Shown here piece by piece: positions 51,368-61,253 of a stretch of DNA of 64,000 bases. How positions within the stretch are numbered: the first letter of the stretch is position 1; every line of letters begins with the position of its first letter. Below the pieces are notes generated by a model, which saw only the letters and a program-made list of their open reading frames with translations, made no database searches and was not told where the DNA came from. Both the position numbers and the translations under genes were made by a program. This DNA comes from Micromonospora sp. WMMD1128. GTDB taxonomy: Bacteria; Actinomycetota; Actinomycetes; Mycobacteriales; Micromonosporaceae. The stretch is from the NCBI RefSeq assembly GCF_027497235.1, contig NZ_CP114902.1:372001-436000 (forward strand), written 5' to 3'.

Positions 51368-52329
51368 TGCCGGAGTGGGTGGAGCTGGTCCTGCGCGTCG
51401 TCGGCGTGCTCGTCGCGTTCCTCACCCTGCCGCTGATCGTCGGCCAGGCCGAGCACAAGGTGATGGCCCACATGCAGGGCCGGCTCGGGCCGATGTACGC
51501 GGGCGGCTTCCACGGCTGGGCGCAACTCGTCGCCGACGGGATCAAGTTCGTGCAGAAGGAGGACGTCACCCCGCGTGAGGCGGACCGGCAGGTGTTCCGG
51601 CTGGCGCCGGCCGTGGCGCTGGTGCCCTACCTGCTGGTGCTGCTGGTCATCCCGCTCGGCCCGGGTGACCTGGTCGCCCAGCCGCTCGACATCGGCCTGT
51701 TCTTCGTGCTGGCGGTGGTGGGCATCGGGGTGCTGGCGGTGCTCATGTCGGCCTGGGCGTCGGCCAACAAGTACAGCCTGCTCGGCGGGCTGCGCGGCGC
51801 GGCCCAGCTGCTCGGGTACGAGCTGCCGCTGGTGCTGGCCGCCGCGTCGGTGGCGATGGCGGCGGGCACGCTCAGCCTGAGCGGCATCGTCGAGGCGTGG
51901 CGCCCGTGGTGGCTCCTCTGGCAGGCGCCCGCCATGGTGATCTTCTTCGTGGCCGGGCTGGCCGAGATCCGCCGCCCGCCGTTCGACATGCCGGTGGCCG
52001 ACTCCGAGCTGGTCTTCGGCTACATGACCGAGTACACCGGCCTGCGCTTCGCGTTCTTCCTGCTCGCCGAGTACGTCGGCATCGTGGTGATCGCGGCGCT
52101 GACCACGGTGTTGTTCCTGGGCGGCTGGCAGGGCCCGTTCGCCGACGCGCAGCTCGGCTGGCTGTGGACGCTGCTCAAGGTGTTCGCCGTGGCGTTCGTG
52201 ATCATCTGGCTCCGGGTGAGCTACCCCCGCCTGCGCGAGGACCAGCTCCAGCGCCTCTGCTGGCTGGTCCTGGTGCCGCTCGCCCTCGCCCAGTTGGTGC
52301 TCACCGTAGGCATCCGCCTGGCGATGTAA
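51367..52329 (+). CDS. nuoH: NADH-quinone oxidoreductase subunit H
   Basis: 320 residues, about eight helices. AEHKVMAHMQGRLGPMYAGGFHGWAQLVADGIKFVQKED, ASANKYSLLGGLRGAAQLLGYELPL and GLAEIRRPPFDMPVADSELVFGYMTEYTG hold the residues that form the quinone chamber and the start of the proton route. Its stop TAA is the first triplet of a hairpin repeat that ends the nuoCH unit. One-base overlap with nuoC. Confidence 0.96.
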   Translation: MPEWVELVLRVVGVLVAFLTLPLIVGQAEHKVMAHMQGRLGPMYAGGFHGWAQLVADGIKFVQKEDVTPREADRQVFRLAPAVALVPYLLVLLVIPLGPGDLVAQPLDIGLFFVLAVVGIGVLAVLMSAWASANKYSLLGGLRGAAQLLGYELPLVLAAASVAMAAGTLSLSGIVEAWRPWWLLWQAPAMVIFFVAGLAEIRRPPFDMPVADSELVFGYMTEYTGLRFAFFLLAEYVGIVVIAALTTVLFLGGWQGPFADAQLGWLWTLLKVFAVAFVIIWLRVSYPRLREDQLQRLCWLVLVPLALAQLVLTVGIRLAM

Positions 52330-52380
52330 GGCGGGGCCCCCTTTTAACGTTTCCGGTAGAGGAAGGGGCCCCGCTTAACA
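52326..52380. repeat. TAA-led GC hairpin repeat, copy 3 (supplies the nuoH stop codon)
   Basis: GTAAGGCGGGGCCCCCTTTTAACG..AGAGGAAGGGGCCCCGCTTAAC: same stem and ends as copies 1 and 2, but with a diverged loop. Lies between convergent nuoH and the reductase gene, so it could end both transcripts. Confidence 0.85.
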
Positions 52381-52382
52381 CG

Positions 52383-53462
52383 TCAGCGCAGCGGGGTGTG
52401 GGTGGGCTCGACGCGCTCCTCGGCGGGCGGCGGCGGGGGCGGGGTGCCGTCGCCGAACGGGCGACCGCCCAACTCCTCGCGGCCGTGCGGGGTGAGCCAG
52501 TTCGCCAGGTCGGGGCCGAGCGGCACGATGCCGGTCGGGTTGATGTCCCGGTGGACCTCGTAGTAGTGCCGCTTGATGTGGTCGAAGTCGATCGTGTCGC
52601 CGAAGCCGGGCGTCTGGAACAGGTCCCGCGCGTACGCCCACAGCACCGGCATCTCGCTCAGCTTCTGCCTGTTGCACTTGAAGTGCCCGTGATAGACCGG
52701 GTCGAAGCGCACAAGCGTGGTGAACAGCCGCACGTCCGCCTCGGTGATCGTGTCGCCGACCAGGTAGCGCTGCCCGGCCAGCCGTTCGCCCAACCAGTCC
52801 AGCCGGTCGAAGAGCCGGTGGTACGCCTTGTCGTACGCCTCCTGGCTGCCGGCGAAGCCGCACCTGTAGACGCCGTTGTTGACGTCCGCGAAGACGACGG
52901 CGTTGACCTCGTCGATCTCGGCGCGCAGCCGCTCCGGGTACAGCTCCGGCGCGCCCGGCCGGTGGTATGCGGTCCACTCGGTGGACAGGTCCAGGCTCAT
53001 CTGCGCGTAGTCGTTCGTCACCACCTGCCCGGTGGGCACGTCGACAAGCGCCGGCACGGTGATGCCCCGCTCGTAGCCGGGGAACCGGGCGAAGTAGGCG
53101 TCGGCGAGCCGTTCGATGCCGAGCACCGGGTCCTTGCCGCCCGGGTCCAGGTCGAACGTCCAGCTCCGCCTGTCGTGGGTGGGTCCGGCCACGGCCTGCG
53201 AGATGGCGTCCTCCAGCCCGAGCAGCCGGCGGACGATGATCAGCCGGTTCGCCCACGGGCAGGCGCGGCTGACCGCCAGCCGGTAGCGGCCCGGCTCCAC
53301 CGGCCAGCCGTCCCGCCCGTCCGCGGTGATCCGGGTGGCGATGTATCGCTGGTCCCGGGTGAACTCGCCGCCCGGTTCCACGTACTTGCCGCCGGTCCGG
53401 TCGAGGACCTCGTCGTCGCTGCCGCCCACGCCCACCTCCGAGTTGAGTTCCGTTCCCATCAT
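52383..53462 (-). CDS. Glutathionyl-hydroquinone-reductase-like (Xi-class GST) protein
   Basis: 359 residues from ATG 53462 (GGAG five bases upstream). SRACPWANR with catalytic Cys near 66, then FPGYERGITVPALVD and a helical GST C-domain (RLDWLGERLAGQRYLVGDTITEADVRLFTTLVRFDPVYHGHFKCN) match the YqjG/ECM4 family, which reduces S-conjugated hydroquinones. Actinobacteria use mycothiol, so the thiol donor may differ. Proline-rich C-terminal end. Sits between nuoH and nuoI on the opposite strand; a link to quinone chemistry is tempting but unproven. Confidence 0.9.
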   Translation of the reverse strand: MMGTELNSEVGVGGSDDEVLDRTGGKYVEPGGEFTRDQRYIATRITADGRDGWPVEPGRYRLAVSRACPWANRLIIVRRLLGLEDAISQAVAGPTHDRRSWTFDLDPGGKDPVLGIERLADAYFARFPGYERGITVPALVDVPTGQVVTNDYAQMSLDLSTEWTAYHRPGAPELYPERLRAEIDEVNAVVFADVNNGVYRCGFAGSQEAYDKAYHRLFDRLDWLGERLAGQRYLVGDTITEADVRLFTTLVRFDPVYHGHFKCNRQKLSEMPVLWAYARDLFQTPGFGDTIDFDHIKRHYYEVHRDINPTGIVPLGPDLANWLTPHGREELGGRPFGDGTPPPPPPAEERVEPTHTPLR

Positions 53463-53522
53463 GGTCGCTCCGGCCGGTCCCGGCAGGTCGAGCGGCTCAC
53501 CCGGGGGCATAGGCTGCCGGCC

Positions 53523-53945
53523 GTGACCGATGTGGAGGCGGCGGCCCGACGCTTCATCGCCGACGTGTGGAACGCCGGCCGCGAGGAGAGCGCGTACGAG
53601 CTGGTGGCACCGGAGTGCCCGGGGCTGGGTGGCGCCGGGCCGGAGGCGACGCTTGCGTGGCACCGGGACCGGCGGGCGTCGTTCCCCGACCTGCGCTACA
53701 AGATCGTCGAGGTGGTGGCCGGCGGTGGGCGGGTCGCGGTGCACTGGCGGGCGGCCGGCACCCAGGCCGGGCAGTTCGGCCCGGTGCCACCGACCGGCCG
53801 GGTGGTCAGCTATTCCGGGGCGTCGTTCCTGCGCTTCGACGACGCGGGGCGGATCGTCGACGTGTGGAGCGTCAACGAGCTGTTCCAGGTGCTCCAGCAG
53901 CTCGGTGTGGAGATGCTGCCCCCGCTCACCGGCCCCGGGGCGTGA
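53523..53945 (+). CDS. SnoaL-like polyketide-cyclase/ester-cyclase family protein
   Basis: 140 residues from GTG. NTF2-like fold: VEAAARRFIADVWNAGREESAYELVAPECPG, LAWHRDRRASFPDLRYKIVEVVAGGGRVAVHWRAAGTQAGQF, and SGASFLRFDDAGRIVDVWSVNELFQVLQQLG. The R/W/H positions and C-terminal D.W...E match the SnoaL-like ester cyclase subgroup. Substrate unknown. Its last 20 bases overlap the 3' end of the convergent Uma2 gene. Confidence 0.83.
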   Translation: MTDVEAAARRFIADVWNAGREESAYELVAPECPGLGGAGPEATLAWHRDRRASFPDLRYKIVEVVAGGGRVAVHWRAAGTQAGQFGPVPPTGRVVSYSGASFLRFDDAGRIVDVWSVNELFQVLQQLGVEMLPPLTGPGA

Positions 53946-54501
53946 TCCGAGCCAGCGGAATGTCGATCTCCCACGGCTCGGGCAGCAGGATGCCGTCGGT
54001 CATCCGGGCCTGCTCGACGTAGACCTGCTTGACCGGATCCAGCTTGTAGGCGTGGACCTCGATGCCGGCTTCGGTCTCGATCCGCCAGAAGTAAGGAATG
54101 TCTGCCTCGGCATACACGGTGGGCTTGAGCACACGATCGATGCTTCGCGACCCCTCGGAGACGATCTCCACCACCAGCAGCACCTCGTTCGGCTGATACT
54201 TGGCCGGGTTGCGGAGGGACGCGTCGAGTTCGGTGACCAGCAGGTCTGGAATGAAGGACCGTCGACGGGACATGCGCACTTCGACGCCTTGGGTTACGTC
54301 GAGGTCGGGGGGACAGGTCTCGTTCAGCGCAGCGCCAAGCATGAGGGCGATGGACTGGTGCAGTCGCGTGGGGGAGGGCGACATGATCAGGTTTCCGTCC
54401 AGGAGTTCGAAGCGGCGACGGCCTTCGTCGGGCAACCCGTCGAGGTCGTCGGTCGTCCACCCGCCCTCGGGCGAGCGGAAACTCTCCGGTGCGGCGGTCA
54501 T
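53926..54501 (-). CDS. Uma2-family (DUF820) restriction-fold protein
   Basis: 191 residues. PD-(D/E)XK-type core: RRFELLDGNLIMSPSPTRLHQSIAL (N-terminal part), then SFIPDLLV and VLLVVEIVSEGS supplying the acidic active-site residues. Family members occur in many copies in cyanobacteria and actinobacteria; activity is unclear. Slightly lower GC than the neighbours (more A/T third positions), which suggests horizontal acquisition. Overlaps the preceding gene's 3' end by 20 bp and faces nuoI's promoter. Confidence 0.88.
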   Translation of the reverse strand: MTAAPESFRSPEGGWTTDDLDGLPDEGRRRFELLDGNLIMSPSPTRLHQSIALMLGAALNETCPPDLDVTQGVEVRMSRRRSFIPDLLVTELDASLRNPAKYQPNEVLLVVEIVSEGSRSIDRVLKPTVYAEADIPYFWRIETEAGIEVHAYKLDPVKQVYVEQARMTDGILLPEPWEIDIPLARITPRGR

Positions 54502-54605
54502 CGACAGGTCCTTCCCGGTGTGTCGTTCTCCCCGCGCTCACGATACCGCCGCCATAAGTCGGGTGGTGGTCGCGCGCGCCGGGGGCACAGGGCAGGATGG
54601 GCGGC

Positions 54606-55202
54606 ATGAGCGAGCACGGTGGAGTGCCCGGCGGCGGGCTGGTGAAGGGCCTGGCGGTCACGTTGAAGACGATGACCCGCCGCTCGACCACCCAGCAGTA
54701 CCCGGACGTGGCCCCCGAGCTGCCGCCGCGCTCCCGTGGCGTGATCGCGCTGCTGGAGGAGAACTGCACGGTCTGCATGCTGTGCGCCCGCGAGTGCCCG
54801 GACTGGTGCATCTACATCGACTCGCACAAGGAGGAGGTGGCGGTGCCCGGCGCCGCCCGCCCCCGCCAGCGCAACGTGCTCGACAAGTTCGACATCGACT
54901 TCTCGCTCTGCATGTACTGCGGCATCTGCATCGAGGTCTGCCCGTTCGACGCGCTCTACTGGTCGCCCGAGTTCGAGTACGCCGAGTACGACATCAAGAA
55001 CCTGCTGCACGACAAGGACCACCTGGGCGAGTGGATGGGCACCGTACCGCCGCCGCCGGCGCACGACCCGCTCGGCGACCCGTCGAAGGAGGAGACCACC
55101 GCCGCCCGCAAGGCCGCCGCGCCGGCCACGCCCGCCGCCCGGCCCACCCCGACCCGGGTACGCCCCGACGCCGCCCCCGGGCCGGACGGAGGCGCGGCCT
55201 GA
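54606..55202 (+). CDS. nuoI: NADH-quinone oxidoreductase subunit I
   Basis: 198 residues from ATG 54606 (an in-frame ATG at 54597 is also possible). Two [4Fe-4S] motifs, [12 protein letters not shown] and [12 protein letters not shown], hold clusters N6a and N6b. The C-terminal 50 residues are Ala/Pro/Arg/Thr-rich. First gene of the nuoIJKLMN operon, with the nuoJ start overlapping its stop. Confidence 0.95.
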   Translation: MSEHGGVPGGGLVKGLAVTLKTMTRRSTTQQYPDVAPELPPRSRGVIALLEENCTVCMLCARECPDWCIYIDSHKEEVAVPGAARPRQRNVLDKFDIDFSLCMYCGICIEVCPFDALYWSPEFEYAEYDIKNLLHDKDHLGEWMGTVPPPPAHDPLGDPSKEETTAARKAAAPATPAARPTPTRVRPDAAPGPDGGAA

Positions 55203-55840
55203 TGTCCGGTGCGGACGTGCTGCTGCTCGCGCTGGGCGCGGTGGCGGTGGGCGCGGGCGCGCTCGTGGTGGCCACCCGCCACCTGGTCCGGGCGGGCCTG
55301 TGGCTCGTGGTGTGCCTGGGCGCGCTGGCCGGCGACTATCTGGTGCTCACCGCCGAGCTGGTGGCCTGGGTGCAGGTGCTGATCTACGTGGGCGCGGTGG
55401 TGGTGCTGCTGCTGTTCGCGGTGATGCTGACCCGTGCCCCGATCGGCCCCTCGGACGATCTCGACCGGCCCGGCTGGCCGGCCGCGCTCGTCGGCGCCGG
55501 CAGCGGGCTCGGCCTGGCGGTGTTGCTCGTCGACGCGTTCCGCTGGTCGCGGGTGGACCTGCCGGCGGCGGGCACCGCCGAGCGCCTCGGCGAGCAGGTG
55601 TTCCGCTCGTGGGTGCTGCCGTTCGAGGTGCTGTCGGTGCTGCTGCTCGCCGCGCTTGTCGGCGCGATCGTGCTGTCCCGCCCGGACATCGGCCGCCCGA
55701 CCCGGCCCGCCGACGCCGCCGCGCCGTCAGCCGCAGGACCCGGCCCGGCCGGCCCGCCCGGCGCGCATGGCCCGGCCGGGGAAGGCCCGGCCCGGCCCGC
55801 ACCGGCCACCGTGGCCGCCGACGAGGGCGGGCGCCGGTGA
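55202..55840 (+). CDS. nuoJ: NADH-quinone oxidoreductase subunit J
   Basis: 212 residues, five hydrophobic segments. [29 protein letters not shown] is the family signature with the functionally important Tyr/Gly/Val helix. The last 45 residues are a Pro/Gly/Ala-rich tail, again longer than usual. Overlaps with nuoI (TGATG) and with nuoK (GTGA). Confidence 0.93.
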   Translation: MSGADVLLLALGAVAVGAGALVVATRHLVRAGLWLVVCLGALAGDYLVLTAELVAWVQVLIYVGAVVVLLLFAVMLTRAPIGPSDDLDRPGWPAALVGAGSGLGLAVLLVDAFRWSRVDLPAAGTAERLGEQVFRSWVLPFEVLSVLLLAALVGAIVLSRPDIGRPTRPADAAAPSAAGPGPAGPPGAHGPAGEGPARPAPATVAADEGGRR

Positions 55841-56175
55841 GGCCGGTCATCCCGTACGTCACCGCCGCGCTGCTGTTCGGCCTCGGCGTCTACGGCGTGC
55901 TGCGCCGGCGCAACGCGGTGCTGGTGCTGATGGCGGTGGAGCTGATGCTCAACGCGGTCAACCTGGTCCTGGTCACCGCCGACACCACGGTCCGGGCCGC
56001 GTTGCCGCACTCCGGTCAGGTGTTCGCGCTGTTCGTGATCGTGCTGGCCGCCGCCGAGATCGGTGTCGGGCTGGCCATCGTGCTCCAGCTCTACCGGTTG
56101 CGGGCCAGCGTCACGGTCGACGACGTCCCGCTCACCGAGCGGCCCCCGGCCGTACCCGACGAGGTGGCCTCATGA
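55837..56175 (+). CDS. nuoK: NADH-quinone oxidoreductase subunit K
   Basis: 112 residues, three helices. The membrane glutamates of the proton-coupling path are present: E in [17 protein letters not shown] and E in [22 protein letters not shown] start overlapping the nuoJ stop, ATGA overlap with nuoL. Confidence 0.96.
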   Translation: MRPVIPYVTAALLFGLGVYGVLRRRNAVLVLMAVELMLNAVNLVLVTADTTVRAALPHSGQVFALFVIVLAAAEIGVGLAIVLQLYRLRASVTVDDVPLTERPPAVPDEVAS

Positions 56176-58100
56176 GTTCAGCGACGCTATGGCTCGCGGC
56201 GGTGCTGCCGGGCGCGCCGCTCGTGGCCGGCCTGCTCGGGTTGCTCCTGCCGCCGGCCTCGCACGGGGACCGGGCGCCGGCCCGGCGGCTGGCGGTCGGG
56301 TTGGGCGTGGCCGGCGCGGCGGTGGCGCTGCTGGCCGCGCTGGTGCTGCTGGTCCGCGTCGACGGTCCGGTGGAGGCGGCCACCACGTGGGTCGAGCTGG
56401 GCGGGCTGCGGGTCACGCTGGGCCTGCGGCTGGACGGCGTGGCGGTGCTGGTGGCCACGGCGGTGACCGCGGTGGCGCTGGCGGTGCAGGTCTACTCGAC
56501 CGGCTACCTGCGTCGCGGCCCGCACGACGACGTCGACGTGGATCACCGCTACCCGCCGTACGCGGCGCAGCTCAGCCTTTTCACCGCCGCCATGCTGACC
56601 GTGGTGGTGTCCGGTGACCTGATCATGTTGCTGGTCGGGTGGGAGGTGATGGGCATCTGCTCGTACCTGCTCATCGCCCACGACCGGCGGCTGCCGGAGG
56701 CGCCGGGCGCCGCGGTGAAGGCGTTCCTGGTCACCCGCGTGGGTGACGTCGGTTTCCTGTTCGGCATCGCGCTGCTCGGCGTGGGCGCGGGCAGTTTCCG
56801 GATCGCCGACGTGCTGGCCCACGACTGGTCCACCGGCACGCTGACGGCCGCCTGCCTGCTGCTGCTGGCCGGGGTGGCCGGCAAGAGCGCCCAGTTCCCG
56901 CTGCACACCTGGCTGCCGGACGCGATGGCCGGCCCGACGCCGGTCTCCGCGCTGATCCACGCCGCGACGATGGTCGCCGCCGGGGTGTACGCGGTGGCGA
57001 GGCTGTTCCCGCTCTTCGACCGGGCTCCGGCCGCGCTCGCGGTGCTGGGTGTGATGGCCGCGGTCACCATCCTGCTCGGCGCGTTCGCCGCCACCGCGCA
57101 GGACGACATCAAGCGGGTGCTTGCGTGGTCGACGGTCTCCCAGATCGGCTACATGACCGGCGCGCTCGCGGTCGGCGCGCCCGCCGCCGCGCTGTTCCAC
57201 CTGCTCACCCACGCCGCGTTCAAGGCGTTGCTGTTCCTCGCCGCCGGCGCGGTGATCCACGCGGTGGGCACCACGCTGATGTCCCGGATGGGCGGCCTGC
57301 GCGCCGGCATGCCGGTGACGTTCTGGTGCATGGTGGTCGGGCTCGGCGCGCTGGCCGGGGTGCCGCCGCTGTCCGGCTTCTGGAGCAAGGACGGCGTGCT
57401 GGCCGCCGCCGAGGCGACCGCGCTGGACGACGCCGGGCCGACCGCGCCCTGGGTGGGCTGGCTGGTCTGGCTGGCCGGGCTGCTCGGCGTGGCGGTCACC
57501 GCCTGGTACGCGACCCGCCTGCTGCTGCGCACGTTCTTCGGCGCGGCCCGCATGCCGCTGGTCCGCCCGCACGACCCGCCGGCGTCGCTGCGCCTGCCGG
57601 TGCTGCTGCTCGCGGTCCCGGCCGCGCTGCTCGGGCTGGCCGCGTTCGCGCCCTGGTTCGCCGACCGCCTGCGGGTGCCGGGTGACGACACCGGCGAGGC
57701 GGTGGAGCTGGTCCATCTCGCGCCGAATCTGATCCTGCCGTTCCTGCTGCTGGCGGCCGGCGCGGGCGTCGCCTGGGCCGGCTGGCGTCGGGATCCGGCC
57801 GCCGACCCGGCCCGCTTCCTGGGTCCGCTGCGGCCGGTGTTCGCCCGCGCGTTCCGGCTCGACGACGTCCAGCAGGCCCTGGTCGTACGCCCGACCGGCG
57901 CGCTGGCGCGGGCCGTGCGGGCCGGCGACGAGCTGGGGGTGGACGGCCTGGTGGTGGAGGGCACCGGCCGGGCGGCGGTGGAGCTGGGCGACGGGCTGGC
58001 CACGTTGCACCGGGCGGCGCTGCCGCGGGCGGCGGCCGGGGTGCTGGCCGGCGCGTTACTGATCGGCCTGGCGGTCGCCCTGATCGGAGCCACCTCATGA
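56172..58100 (+). CDS. nuoL: NADH-quinone oxidoreductase subunit L
   Basis: 642 residues, an antiporter-like proton-pumping subunit. [16 protein letters not shown] (helix-5 Glu), [41 protein letters not shown] (helix-7/8 Lys/His) and LPDAMAG. The long C-terminal amphipathic helix region is retained (EVQ-like [19 protein letters not shown]). ATGA overlaps on both sides. Confidence 0.97.
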   Translation: MSSATLWLAAVLPGAPLVAGLLGLLLPPASHGDRAPARRLAVGLGVAGAAVALLAALVLLVRVDGPVEAATTWVELGGLRVTLGLRLDGVAVLVATAVTAVALAVQVYSTGYLRRGPHDDVDVDHRYPPYAAQLSLFTAAMLTVVVSGDLIMLLVGWEVMGICSYLLIAHDRRLPEAPGAAVKAFLVTRVGDVGFLFGIALLGVGAGSFRIADVLAHDWSTGTLTAACLLLLAGVAGKSAQFPLHTWLPDAMAGPTPVSALIHAATMVAAGVYAVARLFPLFDRAPAALAVLGVMAAVTILLGAFAATAQDDIKRVLAWSTVSQIGYMTGALAVGAPAAALFHLLTHAAFKALLFLAAGAVIHAVGTTLMSRMGGLRAGMPVTFWCMVVGLGALAGVPPLSGFWSKDGVLAAAEATALDDAGPTAPWVGWLVWLAGLLGVAVTAWYATRLLLRTFFGAARMPLVRPHDPPASLRLPVLLLAVPAALLGLAAFAPWFADRLRVPGDDTGEAVELVHLAPNLILPFLLLAAGAGVAWAGWRRDPAADPARFLGPLRPVFARAFRLDDVQQALVVRPTGALARAVRAGDELGVDGLVVEGTGRAAVELGDGLATLHRAALPRAAAGVLAGALLIGLAVALIGATS

Positions 58101-59602
58101 CGTTCGGGCAGTTCCTGCTGGTCGCCGTGGTCGCGGCCCCGGCGTTGGGCGCGGTCGCCACGGCCGCCGTGCCGGGTGACCGGGCCGGTCGGCTGGTCGG
58201 CACCGCCGCCGCCGCGCTGACGCTGCTGGCGACGCTGCCGCTGGTCGGCGGCGAGCACGGCTGGTTCGGGTACGGTCCGCGCCCGGCGGTGCAGCCGTGG
58301 CACCAGCTCGACCTGTCCTGGGTGCCGAGGCTGGACCTGCGCTTCCACCTCGGGGTGGACGGCATCTCCTGGCCGCTGGTGGTGCTGACGGCGCTGCTCA
58401 CGCTGCTGTGCTGCGGCTACACGCTCTGGCGGGCGCCGGCCGGCGGCGGCAGCGGCCGGGCGCTGGTGGCGTTGCTGCTTGTGGTCGAGGTGGGGATCCT
58501 CGGCACGTTCCTGGCGCTCGACCTGGTGCTGTTCTTCCTCTTCTTCGAGGTCGTGCTGCTGCCGATGTACGCGATCATCGCCGGCTGGGGCGGCGACGAC
58601 CGGCGGCGGGCGGCCCGCAAGTTCGCGCTCTACACGCTGTTCGGTTCGGTGCTGCTGCTGGTCGGCGTCTACGTGGTGGTGGCCGCCGCGGGCACCGCCG
58701 ACCTGGTCGCGCTGACCGGCGCCGCCGGCCTGTCCCGCAGCACCCAGTTGGCCGCGTTCACGCTGTTGGCGTTGGCGTTCGCGGTGAAGAGTCCGCTCTG
58801 GCCGCTGCACTCGTGGCTGCCCGACGCGCACACCCAGGCGCCCACCGTGGGCAGCGTGATCCTCGCCGGGGTGCTGCTGAAGATGGGCACGTACGGGCTG
58901 ATCCGGGTGGCCGTGGGGGTGGCCCCGGAGGGCGCCCGCTGGGCGTCGCCGGTGCTCGGCGCGCTCGCCGTCGCGGCTATCCTGATCGGCGGCCTGGTCT
59001 GCCTGGCGCAGAGCGAGCTGAAACGGCTGATCGCCTACTCAAGCGTGGGTCACATGGGGTTCGTGCTGCTCGGGGTGGCCACGCTCACCGCCACCGGCCT
59101 CCAGGCCGCGCTGATCGGCAACATCGCCCACGGCGTGATCACCGGGCTGCTGTTCTTCCTGGCCGGGGCGATCAAGGACCGGACGCACACCGGTTCGCTC
59201 GCCGAGTTGTCCGGCCTGCGGGAGACCGCGCCCCGGCTGGCCGGGCTGCTCGGCTTCGCGGCGGTCGCCTCGCTGGGGCTGCCCGGCCTGGCCGGGTTCT
59301 GGGGTGAGGCGTTCGCCGTGGTGGCGGCCGTGCGGCGGGGCGGTCCGCTGTGGCTGACGCTCGCGGTGCTGGCCGCGTTGGGCGGGGCGCTCACCGCCGC
59401 GTACCTGCTGCGGTTGCTGCGCCGGGTCAGCCACGGTCGGCCCTCCCCGGCGGTGGCCCCGGTCGGGCCGGGGTTGGCCGGGGCGGAGCTGACCGCCTGG
59501 GCGCCGCTGGTGCTGCTCGCGCTCGCGGTCGGCTTGGCGCCGGCGCTGGTCCTGTCCTACGCCTCCGGCCCGGTGGAGGCGCTGCTGGGGGTCGTGCCAT
59601 GA
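58097..59602 (+). CDS. nuoM: NADH-quinone oxidoreductase subunit M
   Basis: 501 residues, second antiporter-like subunit: FFFEVVLLPMYAIIAGWG, AVKSPLWPLHSWLPDAHTQAPTVGSVILAGVLLKMGTYGLIR and ELKRLIAYSSVGHMGFVLLGV. Pumping Glu and Lys residues are in place. ATGA-type overlaps with nuoL and nuoN. Confidence 0.97.
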   Translation: MTFGQFLLVAVVAAPALGAVATAAVPGDRAGRLVGTAAAALTLLATLPLVGGEHGWFGYGPRPAVQPWHQLDLSWVPRLDLRFHLGVDGISWPLVVLTALLTLLCCGYTLWRAPAGGGSGRALVALLLVVEVGILGTFLALDLVLFFLFFEVVLLPMYAIIAGWGGDDRRRAARKFALYTLFGSVLLLVGVYVVVAAAGTADLVALTGAAGLSRSTQLAAFTLLALAFAVKSPLWPLHSWLPDAHTQAPTVGSVILAGVLLKMGTYGLIRVAVGVAPEGARWASPVLGALAVAAILIGGLVCLAQSELKRLIAYSSVGHMGFVLLGVATLTATGLQAALIGNIAHGVITGLLFFLAGAIKDRTHTGSLAELSGLRETAPRLAGLLGFAAVASLGLPGLAGFWGEAFAVVAAVRRGGPLWLTLAVLAALGGALTAAYLLRLLRRVSHGRPSPAVAPVGPGLAGAELTAWAPLVLLALAVGLAPALVLSYASGPVEALLGVVP

Positions 59603-61098
59603 GTCTGGTGCAAAGCGTCGACAACGTGGCGCTGCTGCCGGGTTACCTGGCCGCCGGCACGGCCGTGCTGGTGCTCCTGGTCGACCTGCTGGTGGCCCGG
59701 CCCGCCGTAACGGTGGCGGTGGCGGCGCTCGGCGCGGCCGGCACCGCGGCTGGCGCGGCGCTCGTCGGCGCGGCCGGCACCCGGCGCACGTTCTGCGTCG
59801 GCGTCGCCGACATGCCCGGGAACAGCGCACCGGGCGCGGACTGCTCCTGGGTGTGGAACGGCCGGGCGGCCCTGGTGGCGGCGGTTATCGCCCTGCTCAC
59901 GCTCGGCGTGCTGGCGATCTCCGGCCCGCTGCTGCGGTCCGGGCGCACCCCGGCCGGCGAATACTGCTTCCTGCTCGCCTGTGCGATGACCGGCGGCGTG
60001 GTGCTCGGCGCGGCCGGTGACCTGATCACCCTGCTGGTGGCGGTGGAGACGCTGACGCTGCCGCTCTACGTGCTGGTCGGGCTGCGTCGGGCCAGCCTGG
60101 CCGGGGCCGAGGCGGCGGTGACGTTCTTCGTGGTGAGCGTGGTCGCCACCACGGTCACGCTGCTCGGCGCGGCGCTGCTCTACGCGGTCACCGGCAGCCT
60201 GCACCTGGACCGGCTCGGCGCCACCCTGGCCGCCCGGGACGACCTGCGCGACCTGCCGCTCACCACGGTCGCGGTGGCGCTCGTGGTGGCCGGGCTGGCG
60301 TTCAAGGTGGCCGCCGTGCCGTTCCACGCCTGGGCACCGACCACCTACGACGGCGCGCCGCTGCCGGTGGCCGCCTACCTGTCGACCGCCTCGAAGCTGG
60401 GCGGGGTGGTGGCGTTGCTGGCGGTGGTGCAGCGGGCGCTGCCGGCCGGCGTGACCGGTCCGGTGCTGGCGGCGCTGGCGGCGCTGACCATGACCGTGGG
60501 CAACCTGGTGGCGCTGCGCCAGCGGCGTACCGTCCGGCTGCTCGCGTGGTCCTCGGTGGCCCAGGCGGGCTACATCCTGGCCCCGCTGGGCGCGCTGGCG
60601 CTGGCCGCGGGGCGCACCGCCGACGCGCGGGACGGCGCGTACGCGGCGGCCGTCGCGTACGCCGTCTTCTTCGTGCTGCTGGAGTTGGCCGCGTTCGCCG
60701 CGGTGGTGGCGTTGCGGCCGGCGGACGGCGACGGCGGCACGCTCGCCGACCTGCGTGGCGCGGCGCGGCGGCACCCGTGGGTGGGTGGCGCGTTCGCGTT
60801 GGCGCTGATCGGGTTGGCCGGGCTGCCGCCGGGGCTGGCCGGGCTGTTCGCCAAGGTGACCGTGGTCCGGTCGCTGCTGGCCGGGCACGCCGGCTGGCTG
60901 GCCCTGGTGGTGGCGTTGAACGCGGTGCTCGGCCTGGCCTACTACCTGCGGGTGGCCGCGACGCTCTACGCGGTGCCCAGCGGCGTCGCCGCGACCCGCC
61001 CGGCCCGCACCGTGGCGGTCGCGCTCGGGGTGGCCACCGTGGCGGCCGTGGTGATCGGTTTCGCACCGCAGTTCGTGCTCGACGTCGCGGCGCGTTGA
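59599..61098 (+). CDS. nuoN: NADH-quinone oxidoreductase subunit N
   Basis: 499 residues, third antiporter-like subunit: VETLTLPLYVLVGLRR, FKVAAVPFHAWAPTTYDGAPLPVAAYLSTASKLGG and RTVRLLAWSSVAQAGYILAPLGA. Last gene of the cluster. A 70-residue loop between helices 2 and 3 with two Cys (TFCVGVADMPGNSAPGADCSW) is unusual. Ends 155 bp before htpX. Confidence 0.96.
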   Translation: MSLVQSVDNVALLPGYLAAGTAVLVLLVDLLVARPAVTVAVAALGAAGTAAGAALVGAAGTRRTFCVGVADMPGNSAPGADCSWVWNGRAALVAAVIALLTLGVLAISGPLLRSGRTPAGEYCFLLACAMTGGVVLGAAGDLITLLVAVETLTLPLYVLVGLRRASLAGAEAAVTFFVVSVVATTVTLLGAALLYAVTGSLHLDRLGATLAARDDLRDLPLTTVAVALVVAGLAFKVAAVPFHAWAPTTYDGAPLPVAAYLSTASKLGGVVALLAVVQRALPAGVTGPVLAALAALTMTVGNLVALRQRRTVRLLAWSSVAQAGYILAPLGALALAAGRTADARDGAYAAAVAYAVFFVLLELAAFAAVVALRPADGDGGTLADLRGAARRHPWVGGAFALALIGLAGLPPGLAGLFAKVTVVRSLLAGHAGWLALVVALNAVLGLAYYLRVAATLYAVPSGVAATRPARTVAVALGVATVAAVVIGFAPQFVLDVAAR

Positions 61099-61253
61099 CC
61101 CGGTTCGTGCCCGGCTGGGCGGTCGGTCCAGGAAGCGCACAGGAATCCTCAGCCAACTTTCAGCCATGAGCCGGATGGTTGACGGGTACCGGTGTGTTGA
61201 ACCGGTCAGCGGGCCACCCGTGTGGGCCCGCGGCACCGAAGGAGCGATCGACC

